From Alphaproteobacteria bacterium UBA6324 (lineage in GTDB: Bacteria > Pseudomonadota > Alphaproteobacteria > CAAGCB01 > CAG-977): 64,000 nt of DNA. Shown here piece after piece: positions 49,201-57,390 of the stretch (position 1 is the stretch's first letter; every line of letters starts with the position of its first letter). The stretch lies in contig DJSW01000007.1 of assembly GCA_002439085.1 (NCBI GenBank), positions 1 to 64,000 on the forward strand, given 5' to 3'. A model generated the notes under the pieces. It had not been told where the DNA came from. It saw only the letters and a list, made by a program, of their open reading frames with translations, and made no database searches. A program made the position numbers and the translations under genes.

Positions 49201-49602
49201 ATGATCGGACAACGTTTGAATCAAAGGATTTCCGAATTGGGATTAACCCAGCAAAGGGCAGCGGATCAGCTGGAAATCAGTCAAAGCAGGCTGAACCAGT
49301 ATTTAAAGGACAAACGCGAACCGGACGGGCAAATGTTTTGCAGAATTTGCCGCACGTTCGGCGTCACGCCGAACTGGCTGTACGGGTTTGAGGAAAAATC
49401 CCCCGCGGAATTGCCGAAAATTGACAAGACAGCCTTGGAAGCCGCCGTTTTGTTTTTAAAAAAATACGAAGACAGCCACCACAAATCGTTTTCAGCCGAA
49501 CAAGCCGCCCGCATCGTTTCCGTCGTGTACGACATCATTGTCACGGAATCGACGGAAAACGCTCAAAAAGCTATTGATTGGGTAATAGAGGCTGTCGCAT
49601 GA
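49201..49602 (+). CDS. XRE-family transcription regulator
   Basis: The 133-residue protein has an N-terminal HTH (GQRLNQRISELGLTQQRAAD, then QLEISQSRLNQYLKDKREPD) and a C-terminal helical domain (TALEAAVLFLKKYEDSH). It diverges from the phage-like gene at 48597 and is coupled to the next gene by ATGA. It most likely represses the divergent promoters. Ribosome site aggagggaag is strong. Confidence 0.8.
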   Translation: MIGQRLNQRISELGLTQQRAADQLEISQSRLNQYLKDKREPDGQMFCRICRTFGVTPNWLYGFEEKSPAELPKIDKTALEAAVLFLKKYEDSHHKSFSAEQAARIVSVVYDIIVTESTENAQKAIDWVIEAVA

Positions 49603-49871
49603 TAACACAAGATAATCGACCTGAAACAGGTTCGGCCGAACGTCGGTTGAACCTGATGAAAGAACTGAACGTTCTGTTAAAACAACCTGAAAAACTGCCG
49701 ACCGACGTGCCGGACGAACCGGCCGCCAACAACGCCGGAAAGCAAATCTGCATCAACATCAACGGCGATCACAACGTCGTCGCCGCCGGAAAATCGCAGG
49801 ACATCCGGCAAAGCAAACGCAGGAAATCCGCCTTTGCGGCCGCGGCGTTCGCCTGCCTGCTCTTTTTTTAA
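49599..49871 (+). CDS. Phage-like protein with NGDHN motif (5' part of a split gene)
   Basis: The start at 49599 (MITQDNRPETGSAERR) overlaps the XRE stop. The 90-residue product has ICININGDHNVVAAGKSQ, an N-G-D-H-N motif common in prophage proteins, and ends in a hydrophobic segment (AFAAAAFACLLFF). A T7 run at 49863-49869 ends in a stop; one extra T would continue the frame to 50167 with coding-like sequence (see next entry). The gene is likely split by a frameshift. Confidence 0.6.
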   Translation: MITQDNRPETGSAERRLNLMKELNVLLKQPEKLPTDVPDEPAANNAGKQICININGDHNVVAAGKSQDIRQSKRRKSAFAAAAFACLLFF

Positions 49872-50167
49872 TCCCGACCGCCCGTCATAATTACGGCGCG
49901 CCGGACACGGCAATCAAAAGTTGTTCAGTTCCAAGTCCGGAAACAATATGGCTGAAACGCTATGTCGCCGCGGTTTCCAAAAATCAACACCGTCATCCCA
50001 ATTCCGTATGGGCGGAATTGAAACGCAAATACGGTTTTTACAGTTACAAGGACATCGCCTGCCCCGTCATGGCGGCGATCAAATCCGAATTGGGCTATCC
50101 GGATATACCGGCCGGCGGCGGACGTAACCCTTCGGACGCTGAAAAACAACTTTTGTCTTATCCCTGA
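49863..50167 (+). pseudogene. 3' part of the split phage-like gene (frameshift at a T7 run)
   Basis: In the shifted frame this part continues the protein with IPTARHNYGAPDTA, then WLKRYVAAVSKN and HPNSVWAELKRKYGFYSYKD, ending SYP at the TGA 50165-50167. The segment resembles the ORF6C-like C-terminal domain of phage regulators. No own start or ribosome site is present. Either a base was lost at the T run, or the gene is disrupted, or the frame is joined by slippage. Confidence 0.55.
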
Positions 50168-50283
50168 AAAGGCATCATGACAAACGGCGCAAACCAAGCA
50201 ACACTGTAACCATGAAGAGCCGCAAATCCAAATCCGGCCGCTTCGGATACAGATGAATGATTTGAACCGCAAAGGAGAATGAT

Positions 50284-50829
50284 ATGTTTGCAAAGAAAAT
50301 CCTTTTTGGAACACTTGCTTCCGCCGTTGTTTTTTCAGCGTTCGCCCCGTCGGCCAAAGCCGACGAACACTGCGGCGACCGTCCCTATGCCGCCGTCAGA
50401 ACCGGCGTCGCGATGTTGAAAAACCACATCGACAAAAACGCGTGGGAAGGATCGGTCGCTATCGGTACGCAAATGAACGCGTTCCGCGCTGAAATGGAAT
50501 ACACATACCGCGATAAAATCAAGGGCGATCACAACCGGACGAAACACGAAATCGGTTCCATGAGCCTGATGGCCAACGGATATTACGATATGCGCAACCA
50601 CACGCACTTTACGCCGTTTATCAATCTGGCGGCCGGCGCGTCCCGTCTGCATATGAAAGACGCGGGCGTTTCGTCAAACACGGATTACCGGTTTTCGTGG
50701 GGCGGCGGCGTCGGTGTCGGATACGACATCACCAAATCCGCGACGTTCGATCTGGGATACAGGTTCCTTGATTTAGGCAAGGACGTGAAATCAAACGAAT
50801 TTTACGCCGGATTGCGTTTCGCGTTCTGA
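50284..50829 (+). CDS. Outer-membrane beta-barrel protein (Opa/OmpW-like)
   Basis: The 181-residue protein has a signal peptide (FGTLASAVVFSAFAPSAKADE) and an eight-stranded barrel pattern: alternating aromatic segments such as FRAEMEYTYRDK, FTPFINLAAGASRL, WGGGVGVGYDITK, and the end EFYAGLRFAF with the terminal Phe. Length matches small porin-like barrels (Omp25/Opa type). A good ribosome site and a terminator afterwards support a single-gene unit. Confidence 0.85.
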   Translation: MFAKKILFGTLASAVVFSAFAPSAKADEHCGDRPYAAVRTGVAMLKNHIDKNAWEGSVAIGTQMNAFRAEMEYTYRDKIKGDHNRTKHEIGSMSLMANGYYDMRNHTHFTPFINLAAGASRLHMKDAGVSSNTDYRFSWGGGVGVGYDITKSATFDLGYRFLDLGKDVKSNEFYAGLRFAF

Positions 50830-50856
50830 TTTCCCCGAACGTTCTGATTTTTCCGA

Positions 50857-50886
50857 AAAGCCGGAGGCCGCCCCTCCGGCTTTTTC
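50857..50886 (+). terminator. Terminator after outer-membrane protein gene
   Basis: The stem AAGCCGGAGG/CCTCCGGCTT with a 5-base loop is followed by five T. Confidence 0.85.
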
Positions 50887-50944
50887 AGGCTTGACTTTTC
50901 CGTCCGGATATATAACATAATGTTATACGCTTTAAGGAAAAGAA

Positions 50945-51184
50945 ATGCCGGAAATTCAAAACAATCTGGAAACGCTGGAACTGATTTTGGAAACGGAGCG
51001 CGCCTATTCAAACGACATCCGCCGTTTGGCGGCGCGGATGCGGTTCGGCGACCTGACGGATTACTTGAACGGGCTGAGCGATTTGAAAAACGACCACCTG
51101 ACGCCGCTGCGGCTGGAATTGGAAAACGCCCTGCCCGCGCGAAACGATTTCGCCGACCGTTATTGGTATTTCCGGCGCACCTGA
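50945..51184 (+). CDS. Small helical protein, 79 residues
   Basis: The protein (MPEIQNNLETLELILETE) is strongly helical and charged. A palindrome ATAACATAATGTTAT (50912-50926) lies over the probable -10 of a TTGACT (50891) promoter, so expression is likely controlled by a repressor. The end nearly meets the convergent gene at 51188. No family is recognised. Confidence 0.5.
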   Translation: MPEIQNNLETLELILETERAYSNDIRRLAARMRFGDLTDYLNGLSDLKNDHLTPLRLELENALPARNDFADRYWYFRRT

Positions 51185-51187
51185 ACC

Positions 51188-51553
51188 CTATGCCGGACGC
51201 GCGACCGTTTCACACGGCGCGTCGTCGGACGGAACGATTTGCGTTTGCGCCAAACCGACGCGGTCGATGCCCGTCACCGCGATATCGTATTGGCGGACGA
51301 TTTCGGAAGAATCCTCCGGCGTTTCCAGAAAACGCACCTTTTTCATCGTTTTCAACACATTGACGATCTTGTCTTCCAACGCGTCCAACAGGATCACCTG
51401 TCCGGGGCGGCGCAGCAAAAAAGCCTGTCTGTCCCCGTCGAACAAAAAGCGCGGGTTGTCCGGTTCGCCGTCGTACGACCGGATCGTAAAGGCCAGCGCG
51501 CCGTCCGAATCGCGAAACACGAAATAAAGCTTTTCCTGAATGATTTTTCTCAT
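51188..51553 (-). CDS. Small protein, paralogue of the one at 43216
   Basis: The 121-residue protein (MRKIIQEKLYFVFRDS) has the shared motifs EPDNPRFLFDGD, AFLLRRPGQVILLDAL and LKTMKKVRFLE. These match the 43216 protein in order and spacing. The N-terminus is beta-rich. It has no signal peptide or catalytic motif. Function is unknown. Confidence 0.6.
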   Translation of the reverse strand: MRKIIQEKLYFVFRDSDGALAFTIRSYDGEPDNPRFLFDGDRQAFLLRRPGQVILLDALEDKIVNVLKTMKKVRFLETPEDSSEIVRQYDIAVTGIDRVGLAQTQIVPSDDAPCETVARPA

Positions 51554-51683
51554 TTTGCGTTCCCATCCTGTTGGATAGTCAGAATAGTTTCACATATTTA
51601 ACATTTTATTACCGCGCGCGATTTTTTGGACAAAAAAGAAAAGGACGCCCGCAAAGACGCCCTTTTCCCCTGTTTTCAAACCG

Positions 51684-52166
51684 TCATTGTTCGCGCAAAA
51701 TTTTCGCCAAACGATCCAAAATGCCGTTGACGACCTTGATTTCCGCCCCCGAATAAAAACAGCCGGTGATCCCGACGTATTCCGTGATGATCACGGCGAC
51801 GGGCGTTTCGGGATACGCCATCAATTCGGCCACGCCGGCCTGCAAAATGGCGCGCAAGGTCATTTCGACGCTTTCGGGCGACCGGTTTTCGGTCAGGGAC
51901 GAATTGATCATTTCGTTGATCTTGTCGGCGTTTTGCGCGTAGGACGACAGGATTCCGGCGAACAAAGTCGGTTCGGCCGGCATGACGGGAACGAATTTTT
52001 CCGTCCCTTCGTCCTCGTTTTCCTCGATGACTTCGCCGCCGATATCGCCAGCCATAAATTCGCGGGCGATATCGTCAACGCTTTTTTCACCGAAAGCGTA
52101 CTGGTACAACGCCTGAACGGCGGCCAAACGCGACGAACTGCGGTTGGTTTTCACTTTAGACATCAT
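51684..52166 (-). CDS. nusB: Transcription antitermination protein NusB
   Basis: NusB is a helical factor in rRNA transcription and antitermination. The 160-residue protein has SSRLAAVQALYQYAFGEKS near the N-terminus and the family end IITEYVGITGCFYSGAEIKVVNGILDRLAKILRE (motifs EYVGI and FVNGIL-like). It overlaps nrdR. The riboflavin genes that usually sit between nrdR and nusB are missing. ATG 52166 or 52163 may be the start. Confidence 0.93.
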   Translation of the reverse strand: MMSKVKTNRSSSRLAAVQALYQYAFGEKSVDDIAREFMAGDIGGEVIEENEDEGTEKFVPVMPAEPTLFAGILSSYAQNADKINEMINSSLTENRSPESVEMTLRAILQAGVAELMAYPETPVAVIITEYVGITGCFYSGAEIKVVNGILDRLAKILREQ

Positions 52167-52644
52167 TTTCTCCTTTAAGGGGGCCGGCGTCCGCCACAGC
52201 CTCCAAACTGCTGATAAAAGCTTTAAAATCCTTGGCTTCCCTGAAATCGCGATAGACGGAGGCGAAACGCACGTACGCCACGGGATCCAGCGCGGCCAAA
52301 GCCTCCATCACCAATTCGCCGATCCGGCCGGACGGAATTTCGTTTTCGCCCGAAACCTCCAACTGGCGCTGGATGCTGTTGACGATCAATTCCACCTGTT
52401 CGGGGCTGATCGGCCGTTTGCGAACGGCGACCGTAATGGATCGCTGCAATTTTTCGCGGTCGAACGGCGTGCGGCTTTTGTCCTTTTTAATCACGGTCAA
52501 TTCGCGCAGCTGGACGCGTTCAAACGTCGTGAACCGCGACCCGCAGGCGGGGCAGAACCGCCGCCGGCGAATGGCGGAGTTGTCTTCGCTGGGACGCGAA
52601 TCCTTGACCTGCGTTTCTTCAAACCCGCAAAAGGGACAGCGCAT
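52156..52644 (-). CDS. nrdR: Transcriptional repressor NrdR
   Basis: NrdR represses ribonucleotide reductase genes. The 162-residue protein begins with a zinc ribbon (MRCPFCGFEETQVKDSRP and RRRFCPACGSRFTTFERVQL) and an ATP-cone (VIKKDKSRTPFDREKL). The end overlaps the start of nusB by 11 bases. Length and both domains match the family fully. Confidence 0.96.
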   Translation of the reverse strand: MRCPFCGFEETQVKDSRPSEDNSAIRRRRFCPACGSRFTTFERVQLRELTVIKKDKSRTPFDREKLQRSITVAVRKRPISPEQVELIVNSIQRQLEVSGENEIPSGRIGELVMEALAALDPVAYVRFASVYRDFREAKDFKAFISSLEAVADAGPLKGENDV

Positions 52645-52647
52645 AAA

Positions 52648-53934
52648 TCAATCCTCCGCCAGCCCTTCGTAAATCGGGAAACGGGCGCACAGTTCCACCA
52701 CCGTTTTCGCGGCCTTTTCCTCCGCCGCGGAATTGTCTTCGCGGTTTTCGGACAAAGCGTCCAAAACGTCGCCGATCAGGTTGCCGACCAGCCGGAATTC
52801 CTCGGTTTTAAAGCCGCGCGTCGTCCCCGCGGGCGTTCCCAAACGGATGCCCGACGTGACGGTCGGTTTTTCGGGATCGAACGGAATGCCGTTTTTGTTG
52901 CACGTCATATGCGCGCGTTCCAAACTCTTGTCCGCCAGTTTGCCCGTCAAATGTTTCGGGCGCAAATCAACCAGCACCAAATGTGTGTCCGTTCCGCCCG
53001 ACACCAGATTCAACCCGCGCGCCGTCAGCGTTTCGCCCAAAACCTTGGCGTTGGCGACGACGTTTTTCGCGTATTCTTTGAATTCCGGCTTCAACGCTTC
53101 ACCCAAAGCGACGGCTTTGGCGGCGATGACATGCATCAACGGCCCGCCCTGCAATCCGGGGAAAACGGCGGAATTGATTTTCTTCGCCAGATCCTCGCGG
53201 TTGGTCATGATCATGCCGCCGCGGGGGCCGCGCAAAGTCTTGTGCGTCGTCGTCGTCACGATATCCGCGTATTTCAGCGGATTTTCATGCACGCCCCCCG
53301 CGACCAATCCGGCGAAATGCGCCATATCGACCATCAAAATCGCGCCGACTTCGTCCGCGATCGCGCGGAATTTGGCAAAGTCGATCGCGCGGGGATACGC
53401 CGATCCGCCCGCGATGATCAGCTTGGGCTTGCTTTCTTTCGCCAGCCGTTCGACCTCGTCGAAATCGATGCGGCCGTCGTCTTCGCGCACGCCGTACTGC
53501 ACCGCGTGGAACCACTTGCCCGACAGTGCGGGTGCCGCGCCATGCGTCAAATGCCCGCCCGCGGACAAAGACATCCCCATCAGCGTGTCCCCCGGCTGTA
53601 GCAAAGCCAGCTGAACCGCGCCGTTTGCCTGCGCGCCCGAATGCGGCTGGACGTTGACGAATTCCGCACCGAACAGTTTTTTCGCGCGTTCGATCGCCAG
53701 ATTTTCGGCGATATCGACGAATTCGCATCCGCCGTAATAACGTTTGCCGCAATAGCCTTCGGCGTATTTATTGGTCAAAATCGACCCTTGCGCCTGTAAA
53801 ACGGCCTTTGACACGATGTTTTCCGACGCGATCAGCTCGATCTGATTTTGCTGACGGTGCAATTCCTTGACAATGCCGTCGTAGATTTCGGGATCGGCAT
53901 CCTTTAAATCAGTCGTAAAAAACGGATTCGTCAT
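52648..53934 (-). CDS. glyA: Serine hydroxymethyltransferase
   Basis: GlyA interconverts serine and glycine and supplies one-carbon units, using pyridoxal phosphate. The 428-residue protein has NKYAEGYCGKRYYGGCEFVD, the cofactor lysine in TTTHKTLRGPRGGM and SAVFPGLQGGPLMHVIAAKAVALGEA (split as family landmarks). It follows rpiB by 10 bases and precedes nrdR by 3 bases, forming one operon. The length is typical. Confidence 0.97.
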   Translation of the reverse strand: MTNPFFTTDLKDADPEIYDGIVKELHRQQNQIELIASENIVSKAVLQAQGSILTNKYAEGYCGKRYYGGCEFVDIAENLAIERAKKLFGAEFVNVQPHSGAQANGAVQLALLQPGDTLMGMSLSAGGHLTHGAAPALSGKWFHAVQYGVREDDGRIDFDEVERLAKESKPKLIIAGGSAYPRAIDFAKFRAIADEVGAILMVDMAHFAGLVAGGVHENPLKYADIVTTTTHKTLRGPRGGMIMTNREDLAKKINSAVFPGLQGGPLMHVIAAKAVALGEALKPEFKEYAKNVVANAKVLGETLTARGLNLVSGGTDTHLVLVDLRPKHLTGKLADKSLERAHMTCNKNGIPFDPEKPTVTSGIRLGTPAGTTRGFKTEEFRLVGNLIGDVLDALSENREDNSAAEEKAAKTVVELCARFPIYEGLAED

Positions 53935-53944
53935 TTCAATCCTT

Positions 53945-54385
53945 TCAGCACATATGGGACAGTTTTTCGACGCGGCGTTCGTGGCGTCCGCCCAAAAATT
54001 CGGTGTTCAGGAAAATGTCGGCGCATTCAAAAGCGACTTCGACGCCCGTGTTGCGCCCGCCCATCACCAAAACATTGGCGTTGTTGTGCTGGCGGCACAG
54101 ACGCGCGCCGAAAGCGTCATGCACCAGCGCGGCGCGGATGAACGGAAAGCGGTTGGCGGCGATGCTGATGCCGATGCCCGTGCCGCACAGCAAAATGCCG
54201 CGTTCGGCCTTGCCCGTTTTGATCGCGTCCGCCATCAACGCGGCGATATCCGGATAATCGACGGAATCTTTCGTGTGCGTCCCCAGATCCAGAACGTCGT
54301 AGCCGTCCTTTTTCAATTTTTCGACCAGTTCGTTTTTCAATTCAAAGCCGCCGTGATCCGACGCCAGAGCAATAACTTTAGACAT
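53945..54385 (-). CDS. rpiB: Ribose 5-phosphate isomerase B
   Basis: RpiB interconverts ribose 5-phosphate and ribulose 5-phosphate. The 146-residue protein has ALASDHGGFELKNELVEKL, VDYPDIAALMADAIKTG, the active-site loop ERGILLCGTGIGISIAANR (Cys) and ARLCRQHNNANVLVMGGRN. It is the first gene of the rpiB-glyA-nrdR-nusB operon, an alphaproteobacterial order. Confidence 0.96.
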   Translation of the reverse strand: MSKVIALASDHGGFELKNELVEKLKKDGYDVLDLGTHTKDSVDYPDIAALMADAIKTGKAERGILLCGTGIGISIAANRFPFIRAALVHDAFGARLCRQHNNANVLVMGGRNTGVEVAFECADIFLNTEFLGGRHERRVEKLSHMC

Positions 54386-54440
54386 CTTTCAATCCTTTCT
54401 GAAAATTTTTTATTTTTTTAGCACACACCGGCGGGATTTG

Positions 54441-54623
54441 CTAAGCCTTTTTATTCAAAACGTACTCCAGCTTTTTGCGCGCCATCATTTTAATCGACAG
54501 CATCGGCGTGTTTTTCGGCGCCATAAAGCTGACCTCCGTCCCCGTGGCGGTATGCACGGCAGTGACTTTCAACGCGTTGCCGACCGCGAACAGCTGCAGC
54601 AGGATTTCGTCGTCCTTTTCCAC
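54441..54623 (-). CDS. Small conserved protein, 60 residues (DUF6898-like, tentative)
   Basis: The protein (MEKDDEILLQLFAVGNALKV) fits a small alphaproteobacterial family that sits next to rpiB or the M16 peptidase. It has a beta strand LKVTAVHTATGTEVSFMAPKN and a basic helical tail (IKMMARKKLEYVLNKKA). The DUF assignment is from memory and not certain. It lies 10 bases after the M16 gene. Confidence 0.6.
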   Translation of the reverse strand: MEKDDEILLQLFAVGNALKVTAVHTATGTEVSFMAPKNTPMLSIKMMARKKLEYVLNKKA

Positions 54624-54633
54624 GGCGTCCCCC

Positions 54634-55890
54634 TTATTTCAAACGTTCGACCACCTTGTCGTAATCCATCACGCGCTTGACGGGCCCCAAACCGGCCAGC
54701 GTCGGTTTTTGCGTAAAGATTTTGTTCGCCAGAGAAACAACGCCGTCCATGGTCGTGTCGGCGATTTTTTGCAAAATCTCCTCTTTGGACAGCAGCCGCC
54801 CGAACGTCAGCAAATGCCCCGCGTTTTGTTCCGAACGCGCCGTAGGATGTTCCAACGCCATCAAAACGCCGGCTTTCAGCTGAGCTTTCGCGCGCAGGAA
54901 TTCATCCTCCGTCACGGATTCGCGCACCTTTAAAATCTCGTCGCACACGGCCGGCATCAACTCGGCGGCCTCTTCCTCGCCCGTTCCGGCGTAAATGCCG
55001 AACAGCCCGCCGTTCGTCGCCGCCGCGTTGAACGAATACACGGAATAGACCAATCCCCGCTTTTCGCGAATCTCCTGAAACAAGCGCGAAGACATCCCGC
55101 CGCCCAAAATCGTGGACAGGACGTGCGCGGTGTAATAATCGTCGCCCGTCACGGAAACGCCGGGGAAACCCAGCACCAGATTGACCTGCTCCAACGCTTT
55201 GACTTCGCGGTGTTCGCCGCCGGCATACACGGCCGCGGGCGCGTCAAATCCCCGCTTGTCGGTCAAATCGCCGAACGCCCGTTCCACCAGACGCACGAAA
55301 TCCGCGTGGTTGATCTTTCCGCTGGCGGCGGCGACCATCCGTTTGGGCGTGTAGTTCGTTTTCAAATACGAATCCAGCGTTTCGCGATCCACGCCCGTCA
55401 CGGTTTCGACACTGCCCAGAACGGGGCGGCCGACCGGTTGGTCAGGGAAAGCGCGCGCTTGGAAATAATCGAAAACGATATCGTCCGGCGTGTCGATCGA
55501 CTGGCTGATTTCCTGCAGAACGACCGTTTTTTCACGGCCGAACTCCTCCGGATCGAACGTGGAACGGCGCAGCATATCCGCCAGAATGTCAACCGCCAAA
55601 GCGGTGTCCTCTTTCAATACTTTGATGTAAAAGGACGTGGTTTCGCGCGACGTGCAGGCGTTGATGTACCCGCCGACGTTTTCGATTTCTTCGGCGATCT
55701 GGCGGGCGGAACGGGTCGTCGTCCCTTTGAACACCATGTGTTCCAGCAAATGCGATATGCCGTTGATTTCCGCCGGCTCGAACATGGAACCGACGCCGAC
55801 CCACACGCCCAGCGACACCGTGTCCAGTTCGTTCATCGTGTCGGTGACGACGCGCATTCCGTTTTTCAAAACCGTCATTTCCGCGGTCAT
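54634..55890 (-). CDS. M16-family zinc metallopeptidase
   Basis: The 418-residue protein belongs to the pitrilysin/mitochondrial processing peptidase-like family. It has the inverted zinc motif HLLEH (NGISHLLEHMVFKGTTTRSA) with the downstream Glu region, and the helical RGLVYSVYSFNAA. Such proteases in alphaproteobacteria are near thrC, as here. It may process leader peptides or degrade peptides. The start at 55890 (MTAEMTVLKNG) is just after thrC. Confidence 0.93.
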   Translation of the reverse strand: MTAEMTVLKNGMRVVTDTMNELDTVSLGVWVGVGSMFEPAEINGISHLLEHMVFKGTTTRSARQIAEEIENVGGYINACTSRETTSFYIKVLKEDTALAVDILADMLRRSTFDPEEFGREKTVVLQEISQSIDTPDDIVFDYFQARAFPDQPVGRPVLGSVETVTGVDRETLDSYLKTNYTPKRMVAAASGKINHADFVRLVERAFGDLTDKRGFDAPAAVYAGGEHREVKALEQVNLVLGFPGVSVTGDDYYTAHVLSTILGGGMSSRLFQEIREKRGLVYSVYSFNAAATNGGLFGIYAGTGEEEAAELMPAVCDEILKVRESVTEDEFLRAKAQLKAGVLMALEHPTARSEQNAGHLLTFGRLLSKEEILQKIADTTMDGVVSLANKIFTQKPTLAGLGPVKRVMDYDKVVERLK

Positions 55891-55895
55891 GGGAA

Positions 55896-57308
55896 TTATC
55901 CTTTTCTTCCGGTCGTTTCGATATAGTATTTAATCGCTTCGCGCGTGTTGGGCAACACCGTGAAATTTTCCCGCCGCGTCATCAAATCGGACAGTCGGGA
56001 CGGCAAAGCGGGCGTTATTCCCGTCGCTTCGCGCACGGGAACGGGGAATTTGGACGGATGCGCTGTTGCCAAAACGATGGTCGGCACTTCCTTTTCCCCG
56101 AATTTTTCCGCCGCCGCGAAACCGATCGCGGAGTGCGGATCGACGATTTCGCCGCACATCGCATACACGCGGCCGATTTCCGATTTCGTTTCCGCGTCGG
56201 AACAACGGACGCCCGCGAACACCTGTTTGATCTTTTCCAGCGTCGCGGCGGGAACCTGATAGCTTTTTTCGTATTTGAACGTTTCCATCAAGCGCGACAC
56301 CTCCGCCGCGTTGCGATCCAACATTTCAAACAGCAAACGTTCGAAATTCGACGACACCTGAATGTCCATGGACGGGCTGATCGACGGGCGGACTTCGCGT
56401 TTTTCCATCACGCCCGTTTCCAAAAACCGCGGCAGGATGTCGTTTTCATTCGACCCCAGAACCAGCCGTTTGACGGGCAGCCCCATGCGTTTGGCGACAT
56501 AGCCCGCGAAAATGTTGCCGAAATTCCCCGTCGGAACGGCGAACGACACTTCGCGGTCGGGCGCGCCCAACGCCAGCGCGGCGCGGAAATAGTAAACGAC
56601 TTGCGCCATAATCCGCGCCCAGTTGATCGAATTGACGGCGGACAAGTGGTATTTGGAACGGAAATCCTCGTCCGAAAACAGCGTTTTGACGATCGACTGG
56701 CAATCGTCGAACGTGCCTTCCAGCGCGATGTTGAAAACGTTGGGCGCGATCGTCGTCGTCATCTGGCGGCGCTGGACTTCGGACACGCGGTTGTGCGGGT
56801 GCAAAATGAAAATGTCCAGATTGTCGCAATTTTTGCACGCTTCGATCGCCGCGGAACCCGTGTCGCCGGAGGTCGCCCCGACGATCGTAATCCGTTCGCC
56901 CGTGCGTTTCAAAACCTTGTCGAACATCCGCCCGACAACCTGCAGCGCGTAGTCTTTGAACGCCAGCGTCGGCCCGTAGAACAGCTCCATCACCCACAGC
57001 GCGTCCGCCGCCTGTTTCAACGGAGCGACCGCCGCGTGCGAAAACGAACCGTAAGCGTCCCGCGCGATTTCCAACAGATCCTGTTCGCTCAGGCATCCGT
57101 CCGTAAACGGCGCCATCACTTTCGCCGCCAAACCGGCATAGTCCAGCGACCGCATTTCGCGCATCTGTTCCGGCGTGAAAACCGGATAGCTTTCCGGCAC
57201 ATACAACCCGCCGTCCGGCGCCAATCCGGCCAGTAAAACATTTTCAAAACCGATAGCGGGCGATTTTCCCCGCGTGCTGACGTATTTCAAAGGACTCTCC
57301 GTTACCAT
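55896..57308 (-). CDS. thrC: Threonine synthase
   Basis: ThrC makes threonine from phosphohomoserine using pyridoxal phosphate. The 470-residue protein has YVSTRGKSPAIGFENVLLAGLAPDGGLY in pieces at the N-terminus, the cofactor Lys in FYGPTLAFKDYALQ, GATSGDTGSAAIEA and VPTGNFGNIFAGYVAKRMGLP. The length fits the long form seen in proteobacteria and yeast. It is divergent from elbB. Confidence 0.96.
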   Translation of the reverse strand: MVTESPLKYVSTRGKSPAIGFENVLLAGLAPDGGLYVPESYPVFTPEQMREMRSLDYAGLAAKVMAPFTDGCLSEQDLLEIARDAYGSFSHAAVAPLKQAADALWVMELFYGPTLAFKDYALQVVGRMFDKVLKRTGERITIVGATSGDTGSAAIEACKNCDNLDIFILHPHNRVSEVQRRQMTTTIAPNVFNIALEGTFDDCQSIVKTLFSDEDFRSKYHLSAVNSINWARIMAQVVYYFRAALALGAPDREVSFAVPTGNFGNIFAGYVAKRMGLPVKRLVLGSNENDILPRFLETGVMEKREVRPSISPSMDIQVSSNFERLLFEMLDRNAAEVSRLMETFKYEKSYQVPAATLEKIKQVFAGVRCSDAETKSEIGRVYAMCGEIVDPHSAIGFAAAEKFGEKEVPTIVLATAHPSKFPVPVREATGITPALPSRLSDLMTRRENFTVLPNTREAIKYYIETTGRKG

Positions 57309-57320
57309 ATGCTTTACATT

Positions 57321-57351
57321 GTTGTATATACATACAACTTATCTGTATAAT
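57321..57351 (+). promoter_or_regulatory. elbB promoter with palindromic operator
   Basis: A -10 TATAAT (57346-57351) lies 18 bases after TTGTAT (57322-57327). The -35 region is inside a palindrome GTTGTAT-atac-ATACAAC (57321-57338). It could serve as an operator for a divergent thrC-elbB control. Confidence 0.55.
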
Positions 57352-57390
57352 TACAACATCAAAGATTTTCACAGGTGTGAGGAGATACAC

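Noticed and set aside
57274..57390. N-terminal extension of elbB
   Set aside because: The extension overlaps the thrC start and promoter palindrome, is Tyr/Thr/Leu-rich with no family match, and the ATG at 57391 has a good ribosome site.
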